From: Aedes albopictus
Lineage: Eukaryota > Arthropoda > Insecta > Diptera > Culicidae
DNA length: 64,000 nucleotides
NCBI RefSeq assembly: GCF_035046485.1
Contig: NC_085137.1
Coordinates: 252,424,733-252,488,732, forward strand
Direction: 5' to 3'
Shown here: in pieces, positions 54,458-63,953 of the stretch
How the letters are laid out: each line of letters starts with the position of its first letter
Position numbering within the stretch: the first letter of the stretch is position 1
Program-made: the position numbers and the translations under genes
Notes under the pieces: generated by a model
What the model was told of the DNA's origin: nothing
The model's database searches: none
Seen by the model: the letters and a program-made list of their open reading frames with translations, nothing else

Positions 54458-55072
54458 CCCTCTAATACCCAATCCCGCCTTTAGACGGGGTAAAGTTTGA
54501 GCATTTTTGTAATTTTTGTTTCGTGGAAAATCATTTTTTTATATTTTTGGCTGATATTTAGGACTGGTCTGTATATCTTAAAATGGTTTTTGGTGTATTT
54601 AAAAGCGTATTAACATTTTTTAAAAATCATTGAAAAATTGATGTTCTAATCACCTTTTAGAAGACATTGTTTATTTTGTATTGAATCGCTACAATTAACA
54701 TATTTTAATTTTTTCCCAAATCATTCTATCCTTGTTTAATAGTTTAAGGGAATCGAATACACTCTAAAATTATTTTCCTTAAAATTTCACGGAAAATAAA
54801 ATTTTCTGTGAAATTTATTTTAAATAATAATATTTCAACAATCACCATAAAATCTCAAAATATTTTCATCTCAAAAAATCCGTTCCCCAAATTAGCTTCC
54901 AGGAAAAATATAAAAGTGTGGGGATGTTCAAAAATAAAAATTAGAAAAATCAAAAACTGAAATTCACGAAAACGAGAATTGAAAAGAATCATCTTCTAAA
55001 ACATGTTTAAATCGATTTTAGATGACGAAAAATGATATTTAGATCAAAATCAAAAATTTGGGTATTAGAGGG
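54458..55072. mobile_element. piggyBac-like element, TTAA target, 615 bp
   Basis: The terminal inverted repeat CCCTCTAATACCCAA is exact at both ends, and TTAA flanks it (54454-54457, 55073-55076). The interior is AT-rich and non-coding. Confidence 0.8.
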
Positions 55073-55459
55073 TTAAGAGTTACAACTGATTTTCTATGTA
55101 AAAAACCGTATTTTTAATATTCTTCAAAAAGCTTCAAACAAAAAAGGTACTCACAATTTTTTTTACCATCAATAGAACAGAGTACAATCTTTCCAATGCA
55201 ATTCGGCGATTGAAAATTCATTTGCTCTTTTTTGAGATATGACTTTTTGAAAAAAAAAAGTGTTTTTTTAAGAAAAAATAACATCTTTTTAACTATGAGA
55301 GATACAACATTGAGCTCTTCAGAAAAAAAATCGCGTCATTGATAGTTCTAAAAGTGCTCGGAACAATGCTTTTACGAGAAACGAATGGATTAAAAGTTAT
55401 TGCAAGAAAACTGAATTTTATGGATCACCCTAACATAATTCTTTAAAAAAAATATACTT

Positions 55460-55995
55460 TAAAATTCAGCCTTTTGAAATTCAGCCTTATGTTAGCATCC
55501 CGCTATGACTACTATTTACATTCAAATTGGGCCTGCTTTTTATAAGCAGGCAGAGAACGATTGAACAAGATTGGCTGCGCACTACCTGCTGCTATAGGGC
55601 ACTGCATTGTTTTGATTTTATATGGGATTTTGACGTTTCTTGGCCTTGTTGTTTACAAAATGTCTATTAGTGTGAAAGAGAAGGAGAGAATTTCATGCAG
55701 TGCCCTATGCCTAGAAGATCGCAAAGCAAAACAGGCAAGCAATGCGCAAGATTGCTTGGATGACGCTGCCTGCTGCAGCACGAATAATAGATGTGGACTG
55801 TTGATGCGTTCAAATGATCGGACGAAACAATTGAATGGGCTGCTGTTATACGCTGTGTTGCTTTGGCGCGGCTTATGCAGCCACACTGCCGGCGCCGTTT
55901 GCGGTGTTGGTTCTGTTGCTTATTCGCTTGACTTGAGTGGGATGAATGGTTTCGGGATGATAAAATAAGGCTGAATTTCAAAAGGCTGAATGCGC
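55460..55995. mobile_element. Inverted-repeat element with TTCAGCCTTTTGAAATTCAG ends
   Basis: TTCAGCCTTTTGAAATTCAG on the left (55463) is complemented at 55970-55995. A frame of 135 codons (55561-55968) in between resembles no family. The inner word TAGGGCACTGCA is mirrored at 55699-55710. Low-copy function unknown. Confidence 0.45.
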
Positions 55996-56088
55996 GAAAG
56001 GCTGAATACGAAAGGCTGAAATTAAGAAAATGTAACATAAGGCTGAATTCACCAAAGGCTGAAAATTGAAAAGGCTGAAAAACAAAAA
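55969..56088 (+). repeat. AAGGCTGAA interspersed array
   Basis: About eight AAGGCTGAA words spaced 10-25 bp apart. The complement (TTCAGCCTT) forms a matching array at 57738-57822, suggesting inverted subterminal repeats of a 1.85-kb element (about 55969-57822). Confidence 0.6.
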
Positions 56089-56104
56089 TGCATTTATAAA
56101 TTAT

Positions 56105-56445
56105 TTATCCCTCTACAATTGGCTTTTTGGTCCGGAAAATTTCGAGTATTCAGTATCTAGACGCCATGTTAGTGTTCGGCGCAGTGGTAAATCCAAGTTT
56201 AGATAACTACACCCCCACCATCTACCCACAAATAGCCAACACAAAACTAAATCTGCCAAATCCGACAACGCTACGCCAAGCAACCGGCGACATACAAGTA
56301 GCGGTACCCCTATAACCTCCCTGAAGAAGGCCCAAACCAAGGGCCGAAACGTCGGATGTAATAGAATCACCCCGCTCATAATTTTCCGGACCAAAAAGCC
56401 AATTGTAGAGGGATAAATTCTGCCTATCAGTCGGTCGTTTCCACA
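56105..56445. mobile_element. Small element with 13-bp TSD and CGAAACGTCGG motif
   Basis: The 13-bp repeat ATTTATAAATTAT (56092-56104, 56446-56458) flanks it. The left 40 bp (CTACAATTGGCTTTTTGGTC, CGGAAAATTT) recur in complement near 56380-56418. CTGAAGA, a GGCCC/GGGCC hairpin and GAAACGTCGGATGTAA (56321-56361) form a second hammerhead-like motif. Long, variable duplication and an inverted partial copy recall Penelope-like elements. Confidence 0.55.
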
Positions 56446-56492
56446 ATTTATAAATTATAGTACTTTTTCCTTTTCTTGGAGTTACGCCCAAT

Positions 56493-56530
56493 CTGAGATA
56501 AAGCCTGCTTCTCAGCAGGCTTTATCTCAG
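56493..56530. repeat. Perfect 17-bp-arm hairpin
   Basis: CTGAGATAAAGCCTGCT, loop TCTC, AGCAGGCTTTATCTCAG. A perfect stem, but no U tract follows. Confidence 0.85.
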
Positions 56531-56946
56531 AAGAATACTCCGAAGATACTCCGGGACGCCACAGAATGACAATGAAATTTCCATAATGAGTTCATGGTTC
56601 GAACGAAAATCGAATGTGTAACTTTCAGTATGAGCCTTAGTTTTTTAACTGATCTTAGTGAAAAAGCTAATGATGCTACCAACGAACACAAAAAGGTACT
56701 CATAATATTTATATCGTTAATGTTTCCTTCTTTAAACACGAGATGTTCTTTCGAGTCGTGTTGCTTTGGAGATTGATGTCATTACAACTCCTAACAATAT
56801 CATCAGAGATTTTCCCTTCTTTGAAATATATAACATTCTTTTGAGAAATACTGTCTAGGTAATGTAGGCATTCGAAAATTTTGAATTTTGGAAAATGCCA
56901 AGTGATTTGGACTCACAGAAGCTACGTTCAAAATTTGAGCAAAATC
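56531..56946. other. Unassigned
   Basis: Short opposing frames near 56527-56776, AT-rich. Nothing recognised. Confidence 0.35.
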
Positions 56947-57410
56947 GGTTAAGCCTAAGGGGGCTTAACGTAGGGAAAACTTAGCCAAATGTATGCAGAA
57001 ATCTTAAGTTTTCGATTTTTTTGCCGCTTGCTGGCGCTGTAAGCGTTTAATGATAAAACCCTATTGTTGTAGGTGGATATAATCCAAACAACTTTGTCGA
57101 AGACCGCAAAATAATCCGACGCCTGTAAGAAAAGTTATTCCCTAGGCATAGTAAAGCGAAGTATTGAAATTTCATTATTGATATTATTCCATTACATACA
57201 CTGGAAAAACAATCATAATGTCACGCCTCACTTTACCTAGGGTATAACTTTGTTAATAGGCGTCGTACAATAATACCAAACGATTTTATCATTAAACGCT
57301 TACAGCGTCACCTAGCGACAAAAAATCGAAAACTTAAGATTTCTGCATACATTTGGTCACGTTTTCTCATACAAACTTCAAGCACTTTGAGCGCCCCCTT
57401 AGGCTTAACC
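56947..57410. mobile_element. Foldback element, 464 bp
   Basis: The ends GGTTAAGCCTAAGGGGGC and GCCCCCTTAGGCTTAACC are complementary. The arms continue (AAATCTTAAGTTTTCGATTT, GCGCTGTAAGCGTTTAATGA) to near the middle. Non-coding. Confidence 0.75.
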
Positions 57411-57929
57411 CTAATGACCAGTCAAAACTTTTCGATTCAGAACATAGTAAATGCTTCAGTTTGCCAAAAATAACAGTAGAAGTAGGACGGCCTAACGTCA
57501 AGCTCAAGCAAAACTAATACGAGTACCACGTCTTTGTAATCAACCAATCAGCAGATTTTCAAATATACTGTAATAGCAGTGTATGTACGTCATTATTCCC
57601 AACTAGAATGATACATCTGTATGTTTGAGTTGTTAGTGTTGAGTTGAGGTTAATTGTTTGGCTGTTGCCTTTTGAAAACTAGTCGAAACATTTATTGATT
57701 TCAGTGGATTGGCGCTTTTCGGTGACGAAACACTATGTCAGCCTTATGATAGTTCAGCCTTTTGATGCATTCAGCCTTTTGTACTTTCAGCCTTTCGTTA
57801 TTCAGCCTTTTGTACATAACCCATGGTTTTGCGTGATGAGTTGTTTGTGCGCAATTTTGAGAGCAGTTCGTAACCGAACAGCGTGGAACAACGGACAAGA
57901 ATTAGAACTTGAAATGTATTCATCTTAGC
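57411..57929. repeat. Unassigned DNA with TTCAGCCTT array (57738-57822)
   Basis: Six TTCAGCCTT-like words in the last third, the inverse of the array at 55969. The rest has no recognised feature. Confidence 0.5.
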
Positions 57930-58599
57930 CCAGCAGGGTAAACTGGTACAACAAGCCAATATGGCGTGTCGTATGAACTTGAAATCCTAGAACTGGGCGA
58001 AGCCCGTTAGCCGAACTTTGGATAACACAGATTGGTGTCCGGCCAAATTCTGCTATACTCTGGTCTATGAGGCGAACAAGCTTCTCGTCACCGTGGAGTT
58101 GGTTTCTTGCTCAGTGCTCATGCTCACGCTGCGCCCATGAAGTGGGAACCTATTAACGAGAGGATAATTATTCAGAACATGGGTTCGAAACCTCACCATG
58201 ATCACCATGATGTTACGCGCCAACCGATGCTGCAAAAATGCAAGACAAAGAGAACTTATACAGCCAGCTGAATGCTGTCGTGGAAAAGATTCTAAAAGGT
58301 GATATCAAAATCCTGGTTTCGGAGAAATGAGCGAGATCGGAGAGCTGTTTGCAGACTTTCATGGCAAAAGTGACATGGTGATTGGAATCGCTCTTTCCTC
58401 ATCGACCAGTGCACAAAGTGACATGGGTTTTCCGTGATGGCGTCGCCGAAAATCAATGACGGAGACCTATCAGGCGGAGCCTTCTTAATGTACATAGCAA
58501 ACGTAGCGCCGATTTTGCGTCCGACCATCATCTCCTAATCGACGAGATCCAGCTGCGCATTTCGAGGATCCATCGAAAAGTGGAGAAAATCGGACGCCG

Positions 58600-60976
58600 C
58601 ACAGTGGGGAAAAACCGACCCAAAAAGGCACCTAATTATTGCGGCTGATTGCGATCTTTGAAGCCCGACTTTTCCGAATGGAAAAATATCAATGAATCGA
58701 TTGGTGATAGTTTCATTCACCGGAATTGAGTGTAAATGTCCATTTTGCCCCATTTTCCCCTAAAAAGCACTGATTTTCTGAATTAAATAATGGTTTCAAC
58801 TGATTGCGGCTAACCAACCAATTTTTTATTGATGTAGAATTGACAGGTGCATTCTATGGGGCATACCTCGATCTGTGTCTTTGACTGGAAGTGCCCATTT
58901 TGCCTCATTTTCCCCTAAAATACTGTTTTTCTGGATTAAAAAATAGTTTCAACTGATTGCGGCTAACCAACCATTTTTTTCTTGATGTAGAATTGACAGG
59001 AGCATTCTATGGGACACACCTTGATTTGTCATTGACTGAAAGTGCCCATTTTGCCTCATTTTCCCCTAAAATACTGTTTTTTCTGAATGAAAAAATGGTT
59101 TCAACTGATTGCGGCCAACCAACCAATTTTTGCCTGATGTAGAATTAACCGGCGCATACTTTGGGGTGCACCTCGATATATGTCATTGACTGGAAGTGCC
59201 CATTTTGCCTCATCTTCCCCTAAAAATTCTGTTTTTCTGGATTAAAAAATAGTTTCAACTGATTGCGGCTTACCAACCATTTTTTTCTTGATGTAGAATT
59301 GACCGGGACACACCTTGATTTGTGTCATTGACTGAAAGTGCCCATTTTGCCTCATTTTCCCCTAAAAATACTGTTGTTCTGGATTAAAAAATAGTTTTAA
59401 CTGATTGCGGCTAACCAATCATTCTCAATCTGATTTAGTATTAACCGGCGCATACTTTGGGACGCACCTCGATCTGTGTCTTTGACTGGAAGTACCCATT
59501 TTGCCCCATGTTTCCCTAAAAATACTGCTTTTCTGGATTAAAAAATAGTTTCAACTGATTGCGGCTTACCAACCATTTTTTTCTGAATGTGAATTGACAG
59601 GTACATTTCATGAGGCTCACCTCGATCCGTGTCATTGACTAGAAGTGCCCAAAACAAGTTGTGCCTCATATAATGCATCGATTAATTTCACATGAGGAAA
59701 AAAATTGCTTGGTTAACCGCAATTAGTTGGAACTAATTAGGCGAAAATGGGGTGAAACGGGCAATTTCAGACTAACGCATAGCGCGAGGTGTATCCCATA
59801 ATATGCATAGGTCGATTCTACATCAGGAAAAAAATATTGATTAGCTGCAATCAATTGAAACTATTTTTAAATCCAGAAAATCCGTAGTTTAGGGGAAAAT
59901 GGAGCAAAATGGGCACCACCACCCAAAGACACAGAACGAGATGCACCTTAAAATATGCGCCGTTTAATTCTACATCAGGTAAAAATTGATTGATTAGCCG
60001 CAATCAGTTGATACAATTGTTTAATTCAGAAAAATAGTATTTTTAGGGGAAAATATGGCAAAATAAGTACTTCCAGTCAATGATACAGATCAAGGTGTGC
60101 CCCAAAGTATGCGCAGGTTGATTCTACATAAGGTAAAAAGTGGTAGGTTAGCCGCAATCAGTTAAAACTATTTTTTAATCTAGAAAAACAGTATTTTTAG
60201 GGGAAAATGGGTAAAAATGGGCACTTCTAGTCAATGACACGGATCGAGGTGAGCCTCATGAAATGTACCTGTCAATTCTACATCAAGAAAAAAATGGTTG
60301 GTAAGCCGCAATCAGTTGAAACTATTTTTTAATCCAGAAAAGCAGTATTTTTAGGGGAAGATGAGGCAAAATGGGCACTTCCAGTCAATGACATATATCG
60401 AGGTGCACCCCAAAGTATGCGCCGGTTAATTCTACATCAGGTAAAAATTGGTTGGTTGGCCGCAATCAGTTGAAACCATTTTTTTTTCATTCAGAAAAAC
60501 AGTATTTTAGGGGAAAATGAGGCAAAATGGGCACTTTCAGTCAATGACAAATCAAAGTGTGTCCCATAGAATGCTCCTGTCAATTCTACATCAAGAAAAA
60601 ATGGTTGGTAAGCCGCAATCGGTTGAAACTATTTTTTAATCCAGAAAAACAGTATTTTTAGGGGAAAATTAGACAAAATGGGCACTTCCAGTCAAAGACA
60701 CAAATCAAGGTATGCCCCATAGAATGCACCTGTCAATTCTACATCAATAAAAAATTGGTTGGTTAGCCGCAATCAGTTGGAACCATTACCTAATTCAGAA
60801 AAACAGTGTTTTTTAGGGGAAAATAGGGCAAAATGGACATTTACACTCAATTCCGGTGAATGAAACTATCACCAATCGATTCCTTGACATTTTTCCATTC
60901 GGAAAAGTCGGGCTTCAAAGATCGCAATCAGCCGCAATAATTAGGTGCCTTTTTGGGTCGGTTTTTCCCCACTGTG
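58600..60976. mobile_element. Transib-like non-autonomous giant palindrome, 2.38 kb
   Basis: Both ends begin CACAGTGGGGAAAAACCGAC, and arms of about 140 bp are nearly identical. The 5-bp repeat CGCCG flanks it (58595-58599, 60977-60981). Transib elements make 5-bp GC-rich duplications and have CAC-starting ends, and CACAGTG is the V(D)J signal heptamer. The interior is two opposed tandem arrays (about 150-bp unit, about 6 units left and 7 right) rather than a transposase. Confidence 0.75.
58790..60800. repeat. Opposed 150-bp tandem arrays inside the Transib-like element
   Basis: Each unit has CTGATTGCGGCTAACCAACC, GATGTAGAATTGACAGG, TTGACTGGAAGTGCCCATTT and GCCTCATTTTCCCCTAAAA. Left-array units start near 58799, 58955, 59106, 59256, 59401 and 59556. 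The right array carries complements near 59834, 59998, 60151, 60306, 60457, 60613 and 60764. Confidence 0.8.
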
Positions 60977-61145
60977 CGCCGGTTCAGAACACGCCAACTG
61001 AAAGACGCTGAGGAGCTGGGGAACCGTGCTGTGGATATTCTGGATGATGGAAGCGTAGAAAATCAACTTGGAGGAAGATAGATGAGTGATTTAGCGAGGA
61101 GCCAAAACCGTAGCCCATCAGCGCAATTCGGCTCTCGAGAAGGAA

Positions 61146-61448
61146 GTGAAGCGCTCAAATAGGCGGGACAAAAGAGCTTGGGCGACGAAAGCCGTCAACA
61201 CTAGCGAGATCCGTCTCCTCTACGATGTTTCACTTCGCTCTAGTGGGACTAAGATGAATGCTGCGATGCCCGTGAAAGATACATCTGGACAGCTATTGGC
61301 CGACCCGGCTGACCAGCTGAAACGTTGGTTTGACCGCTCTGGAAACTTTTTCAAGTGCCGACTACGCCACCAACACCTCAGCATGATCCGTCAAGTGCTC
61401 CACGCATTACCCGTGTCAACACCGAAGCTCTATCAGTGCAGGACATAG
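61146..61448 (+). pseudogene. BovB-like LINE linker fragment
   Basis: RSNRRDKRAWATKAVNTSEI ... RLLYDVSLRSSGTKMNAAMP, VKDTSGQLLADPADQLKRWF is the linker before the RT domain in this LINE family. It lies 170 bp after the Transib-like insertion. The RT start (SPGVDRISAKMLKAD) follows in another frame at about 61475-61520. Confidence 0.7.
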
Positions 61449-61764
61449 AAACAGCCATCCGCAGCATAAAATTGAACTAGTCCCCGGGGGTCGATCGCAT
61501 ATCAGCGAAGATGCTCAAAGCTGACCCCGTCTGCTGCATCATTTAGTCTGCAAAATATGTGGAACCGAGACATTTCCGGTCGACTGGATACAAGGCGTCT
61601 TAGTAAAGGTACACAAAATGGGTGGCCTGCATGGCTGTATGCGATAATTGGCATGTTACTGTGCATCGTTCTCAAAGTCCTCTGCGAAGTGATTCTAAAC
61701 CAGATACAGGAAAAAATTGACGTAGCTCTGCGGCAGCAACAAGCAGGATTCCATTCCGGACGAT

Positions 61765-62152
61765 CAGGCTTGTCCGCACTGAGCGCATGAAAATTCTGCT
61801 CTTTTGATTTACACCACCAAAATCAATGTATTTATGCAATCTTCCTATTTTACCTGATAGAAGGATGTTTGAATATCCTAAATGTTATTTCGAACTGTCA
61901 AAACATCGCACCGCAGTGCCGCACTGAGCGTGCAAAGAGAAATTCACTGGGGTGAATTCACCCGGGTGAAATTCTCTTTGCGCGCTCAGTGTGGTACAGC
62001 GGTGCGGTTTTTTGACAGTTCGAAATGACATTTAGGATATTTCAACATTCTTCTATCAGGTAAGATAATAAGATTGCATACATAAATACGATGGCTTAGG
62101 GGATGTAAATCAAAATGGCAGAATTTTCATGCGCTGAGTGCGGACAAGCCTG
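61765..62152. mobile_element. hAT-like palindromic MITE, 388 bp
   Basis: The ends CAGGCTTGTCCGCACTGAGC are complementary over 34 bp, and the 8-bp repeat CGGACGAT flanks it (61757-61764, 62153-62160). The halves are near-complementary throughout, with centre GGTGAATTCACC-like. Excision restores the RT text GRSCVDHI across the site. Confidence 0.9.
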
Positions 62153-62669
62153 CGGACGATCCTGCGTGGACCATATTGTCACGCTCCGTATCACCTTGGA
62201 GCAAATCATTGAATTCCAAGAATCTCTCTACCTAGTATTCATTGGTTTTGAAAAAGTTTCGACCGTCTCAACCACGAACACTCAGACGCAAGGTTTCTTT
62301 GAGAAAATCATCGGCCTAATTGAAGCACAGTACAAGGCATTTTCGTGCAGAGTACTGCACAACGGTATCTTGTCCGATTCCATCCGGGTCGTTGCTAGAG
62401 TGAGGCAAGGTTGTATACCATCATCGCTACTGTTCCTCATTGTAATCTACGAGATCCTGGTAGATGCGATTGATCGTGAACCAATTCGGGGGTTGCTGTG
62501 GCAGTCCATTACTATGGAGCACCTAAATGACTTCGAATTGTCTGATGATGACGTTGCTCTCCTCGCTCATCGGCGCTCGGATATGCAGTGCAGAGGAGGC
62601 TCGATGATCTTGCCAATCGCTCCTCAACGACAGGTCTTGCCATCAACGTCAGTAACACCAAACCGTTAG
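62153..62669 (+). pseudogene. BovB-like LINE RT core
   Basis: In frame from 62153: RSCVDHIVTLRITLEQIIEF, YLVFIGFEKVSTVST (motif A should be DFxKAFD; the Asp is lost), VRQGCIPSSLLFLIVIYEIL (motif B-like), NDFELSDDDVALLAH (motif C with DD). The preceding codons from 62115 belong to the hAT-like MITE. Inactive because motif A is destroyed. Confidence 0.75.
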
Positions 62670-62849
62670 ATGTAAACACGGTCAACCATTACAGCTTTAC
62701 GGTAGCTGGAAGAATGTTAAAAGCTTCCAATATCTTAGTAGCCAAATGGCGACCGATGGCGACACCTAGATCGACCTAGGTGCACGGATCAAGAAGACGA
62801 GGGCTGCTTTTGCGAGTTTAAGAAATGTATGGAAAAAGAACCAGTTCAG

Positions 62850-63320
62850 TCGAACGTGAAATCTGTACTGCTATACGCCAGTGAAACCTGGTGTGTATCA
62901 TTGGAGAACACGCAACGGCTGCAGGTCTTCATCAATAGATACTTGCGGTACATAATTCGTGCATGATGGCCTCACAATTGGATCTCCAACGTGAAGGGCC
63001 TCACAATTGGATCTCCAACGTGAAGGTCGATGTCATCAAATGCCGATAGCGACAGAAATTCGGGAGCAAAGTGGAGGTGGGTCGGCCACACTCTACGCAG
63101 GGGCGGAAACGAAATCTGCAAGTAATCGTTAGACTGGAACCTAGCAGGACATCGCAGCAGAGGAAGACCCAGAGGCTTATGGCGGCACAGTCTCAACAAC
63201 GAAATCGAGCAAGTCGACAGAAATTTGACCTGACCACAGGTCAAGGCGATGGCTGGCAATCGCCCAGGATGGAGATCTTTTAACTCGGCCCTTTTCACCA
63301 CTGTCGGTGCCCAGGACTGA
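62850..63320 (+). pseudogene. BovB-like LINE C-terminal tail
   Basis: SVLLYASETWC, LQVFINRYLRYIIR, KCR/RRGGNEICK and RRPRGLW-like segments are in order over several frames, matching the fragment at 10005-10478. The tail ends near 63320 with GCCCAGGACTGA. Confidence 0.7.
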
Positions 63321-63414
63321 AACTAAGCAGTAAGTAGCTAAACGACCCGTGTAAAAATGAATCGGGTGAAGTTTTGTAGCGTAATTAGATTTATACTGTT
63401 TTTCAAAGAACTGA

Positions 63415-63460
63415 ACATGAGCATGAGCATGAGCATGAGCATGATGAGCATGAGCATAGA
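63415..63460. repeat. (GAGCAT)n microsatellite
   Basis: Seven GAGCAT/GATGAGCAT units. In the minus strand they encode HAHAHA if translated, but that reading is probably intron or artefact. Confidence 0.85.
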
Positions 63461-63544
63461 TGACCGCACAATTCGTAGTTGCTACTCCGTGATTGACCAG
63501 AACAATCGAAATTGCACAAGGAACAGGGCTTAGGACTAGCTTAC

Positions 63545-63683
63545 TATTCTCAATGTACACAGGTCGAGAGCTCTCAACTTTAATAGGGTCAATAACGGCG
63601 CCGGCCACGTCCTTACGGTCATCGAGGATGGGAGGGAATGTTAATAAGACAAACGTTGTTATAAAGACCGCGAATCGCTGCAT
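63545..63683 (-). CDS. Candidate first coding exon of a secreted host protein
   Basis: On the minus strand ATG at 63683-63681 opens MQRFAVFITTFVLLTFPPIL, a plausible cleavable signal peptide (hydrophobic core IFAVFITTFVLLTF-like), followed by DDRKDVAGAVIDPIKVESS and RPVYIEN. The reading frame continues to 63177 but there runs into a GAGCAT microsatellite and LINE sequence, so it probably ends at a donor. ATA|GTAAGC at 63545/63544 is a fair donor. An upstream in-frame Met at 63788 is possible but lacks the signal-peptide start. No family is recognised. Upstream lies a candidate promoter (63909-63953). Could still be chance. Confidence 0.3.
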
Positions 63684-63908
63684 CTCCACGTTTGTCTCAG
63701 GAAGGATTTTTTTGTTAGTAGGGTAAGGTACATTGTCAGTCCGGGAGTTGGTTGGTGATATGATTTGACAATGGATCAATATACACAAACCGCCGTTAAC
63801 AACCGACCGTTAACTTTTCGACGTAAAAACTAGCCAAAAAGAAAATTCTATCGCGCGTCTCCACTCCACTAGGGAGCAGAAACCTTTAGTCTATTCCACA
63901 CAGAAATA

Positions 63909-63953
63909 CACTGAACGCGACTCACTTGTCAGCGCTCGGATTTTTTATTTTTC
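63909..63953 (-). promoter_or_regulatory. Candidate core promoter, minus strand
   Basis: The minus strand reads an A/T-rich AAATAAAAAATC box at about 63952-63940 and an arthropod initiator-like TTCAGTGT near 63915-63908, about 30 nt further on. Spacing suits TATA plus Inr. It would transcribe toward the signal-peptide frame at 63683. Confidence 0.3.

Larger units (their letters stand above)
57930..63320 (+). pseudogene. RTE/BovB-like LINE, split by two DNA elements
   Basis: Read across frames: endonuclease (RHRGVGFLLSAHAHAALMKW, then PINERIIIQN, LNAVVEKI near 58270, SDHHLLIDEIQLRI near 58520), linker (RRDKRAWATKAVNTSEIRLL), RT (SPGVDRISAKMLKAD, VALRQQQAGFHSGRS, CVDHIVTLRITLEQIIEFQE, VRQGCIPSSLLF, LSDDDVALLAHR) and tail (YASETWC, GGNEICK). 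Element 58600-60976 interrupts the endonuclease/linker junction and 61765-62152 interrupts the RT. Removing each rejoins the LINE text. Many stops are present. Confidence 0.8.

Noticed and set aside
55561..55968. 135-codon frame as a host gene
   Set aside because: It lies between inverted TTCAGCCTT ends, has no recognised domain, and is probably element interior.
56493..56530. Rho-independent terminator
   Set aside because: A perfect hairpin but without a following T tract and in a eukaryotic genome.
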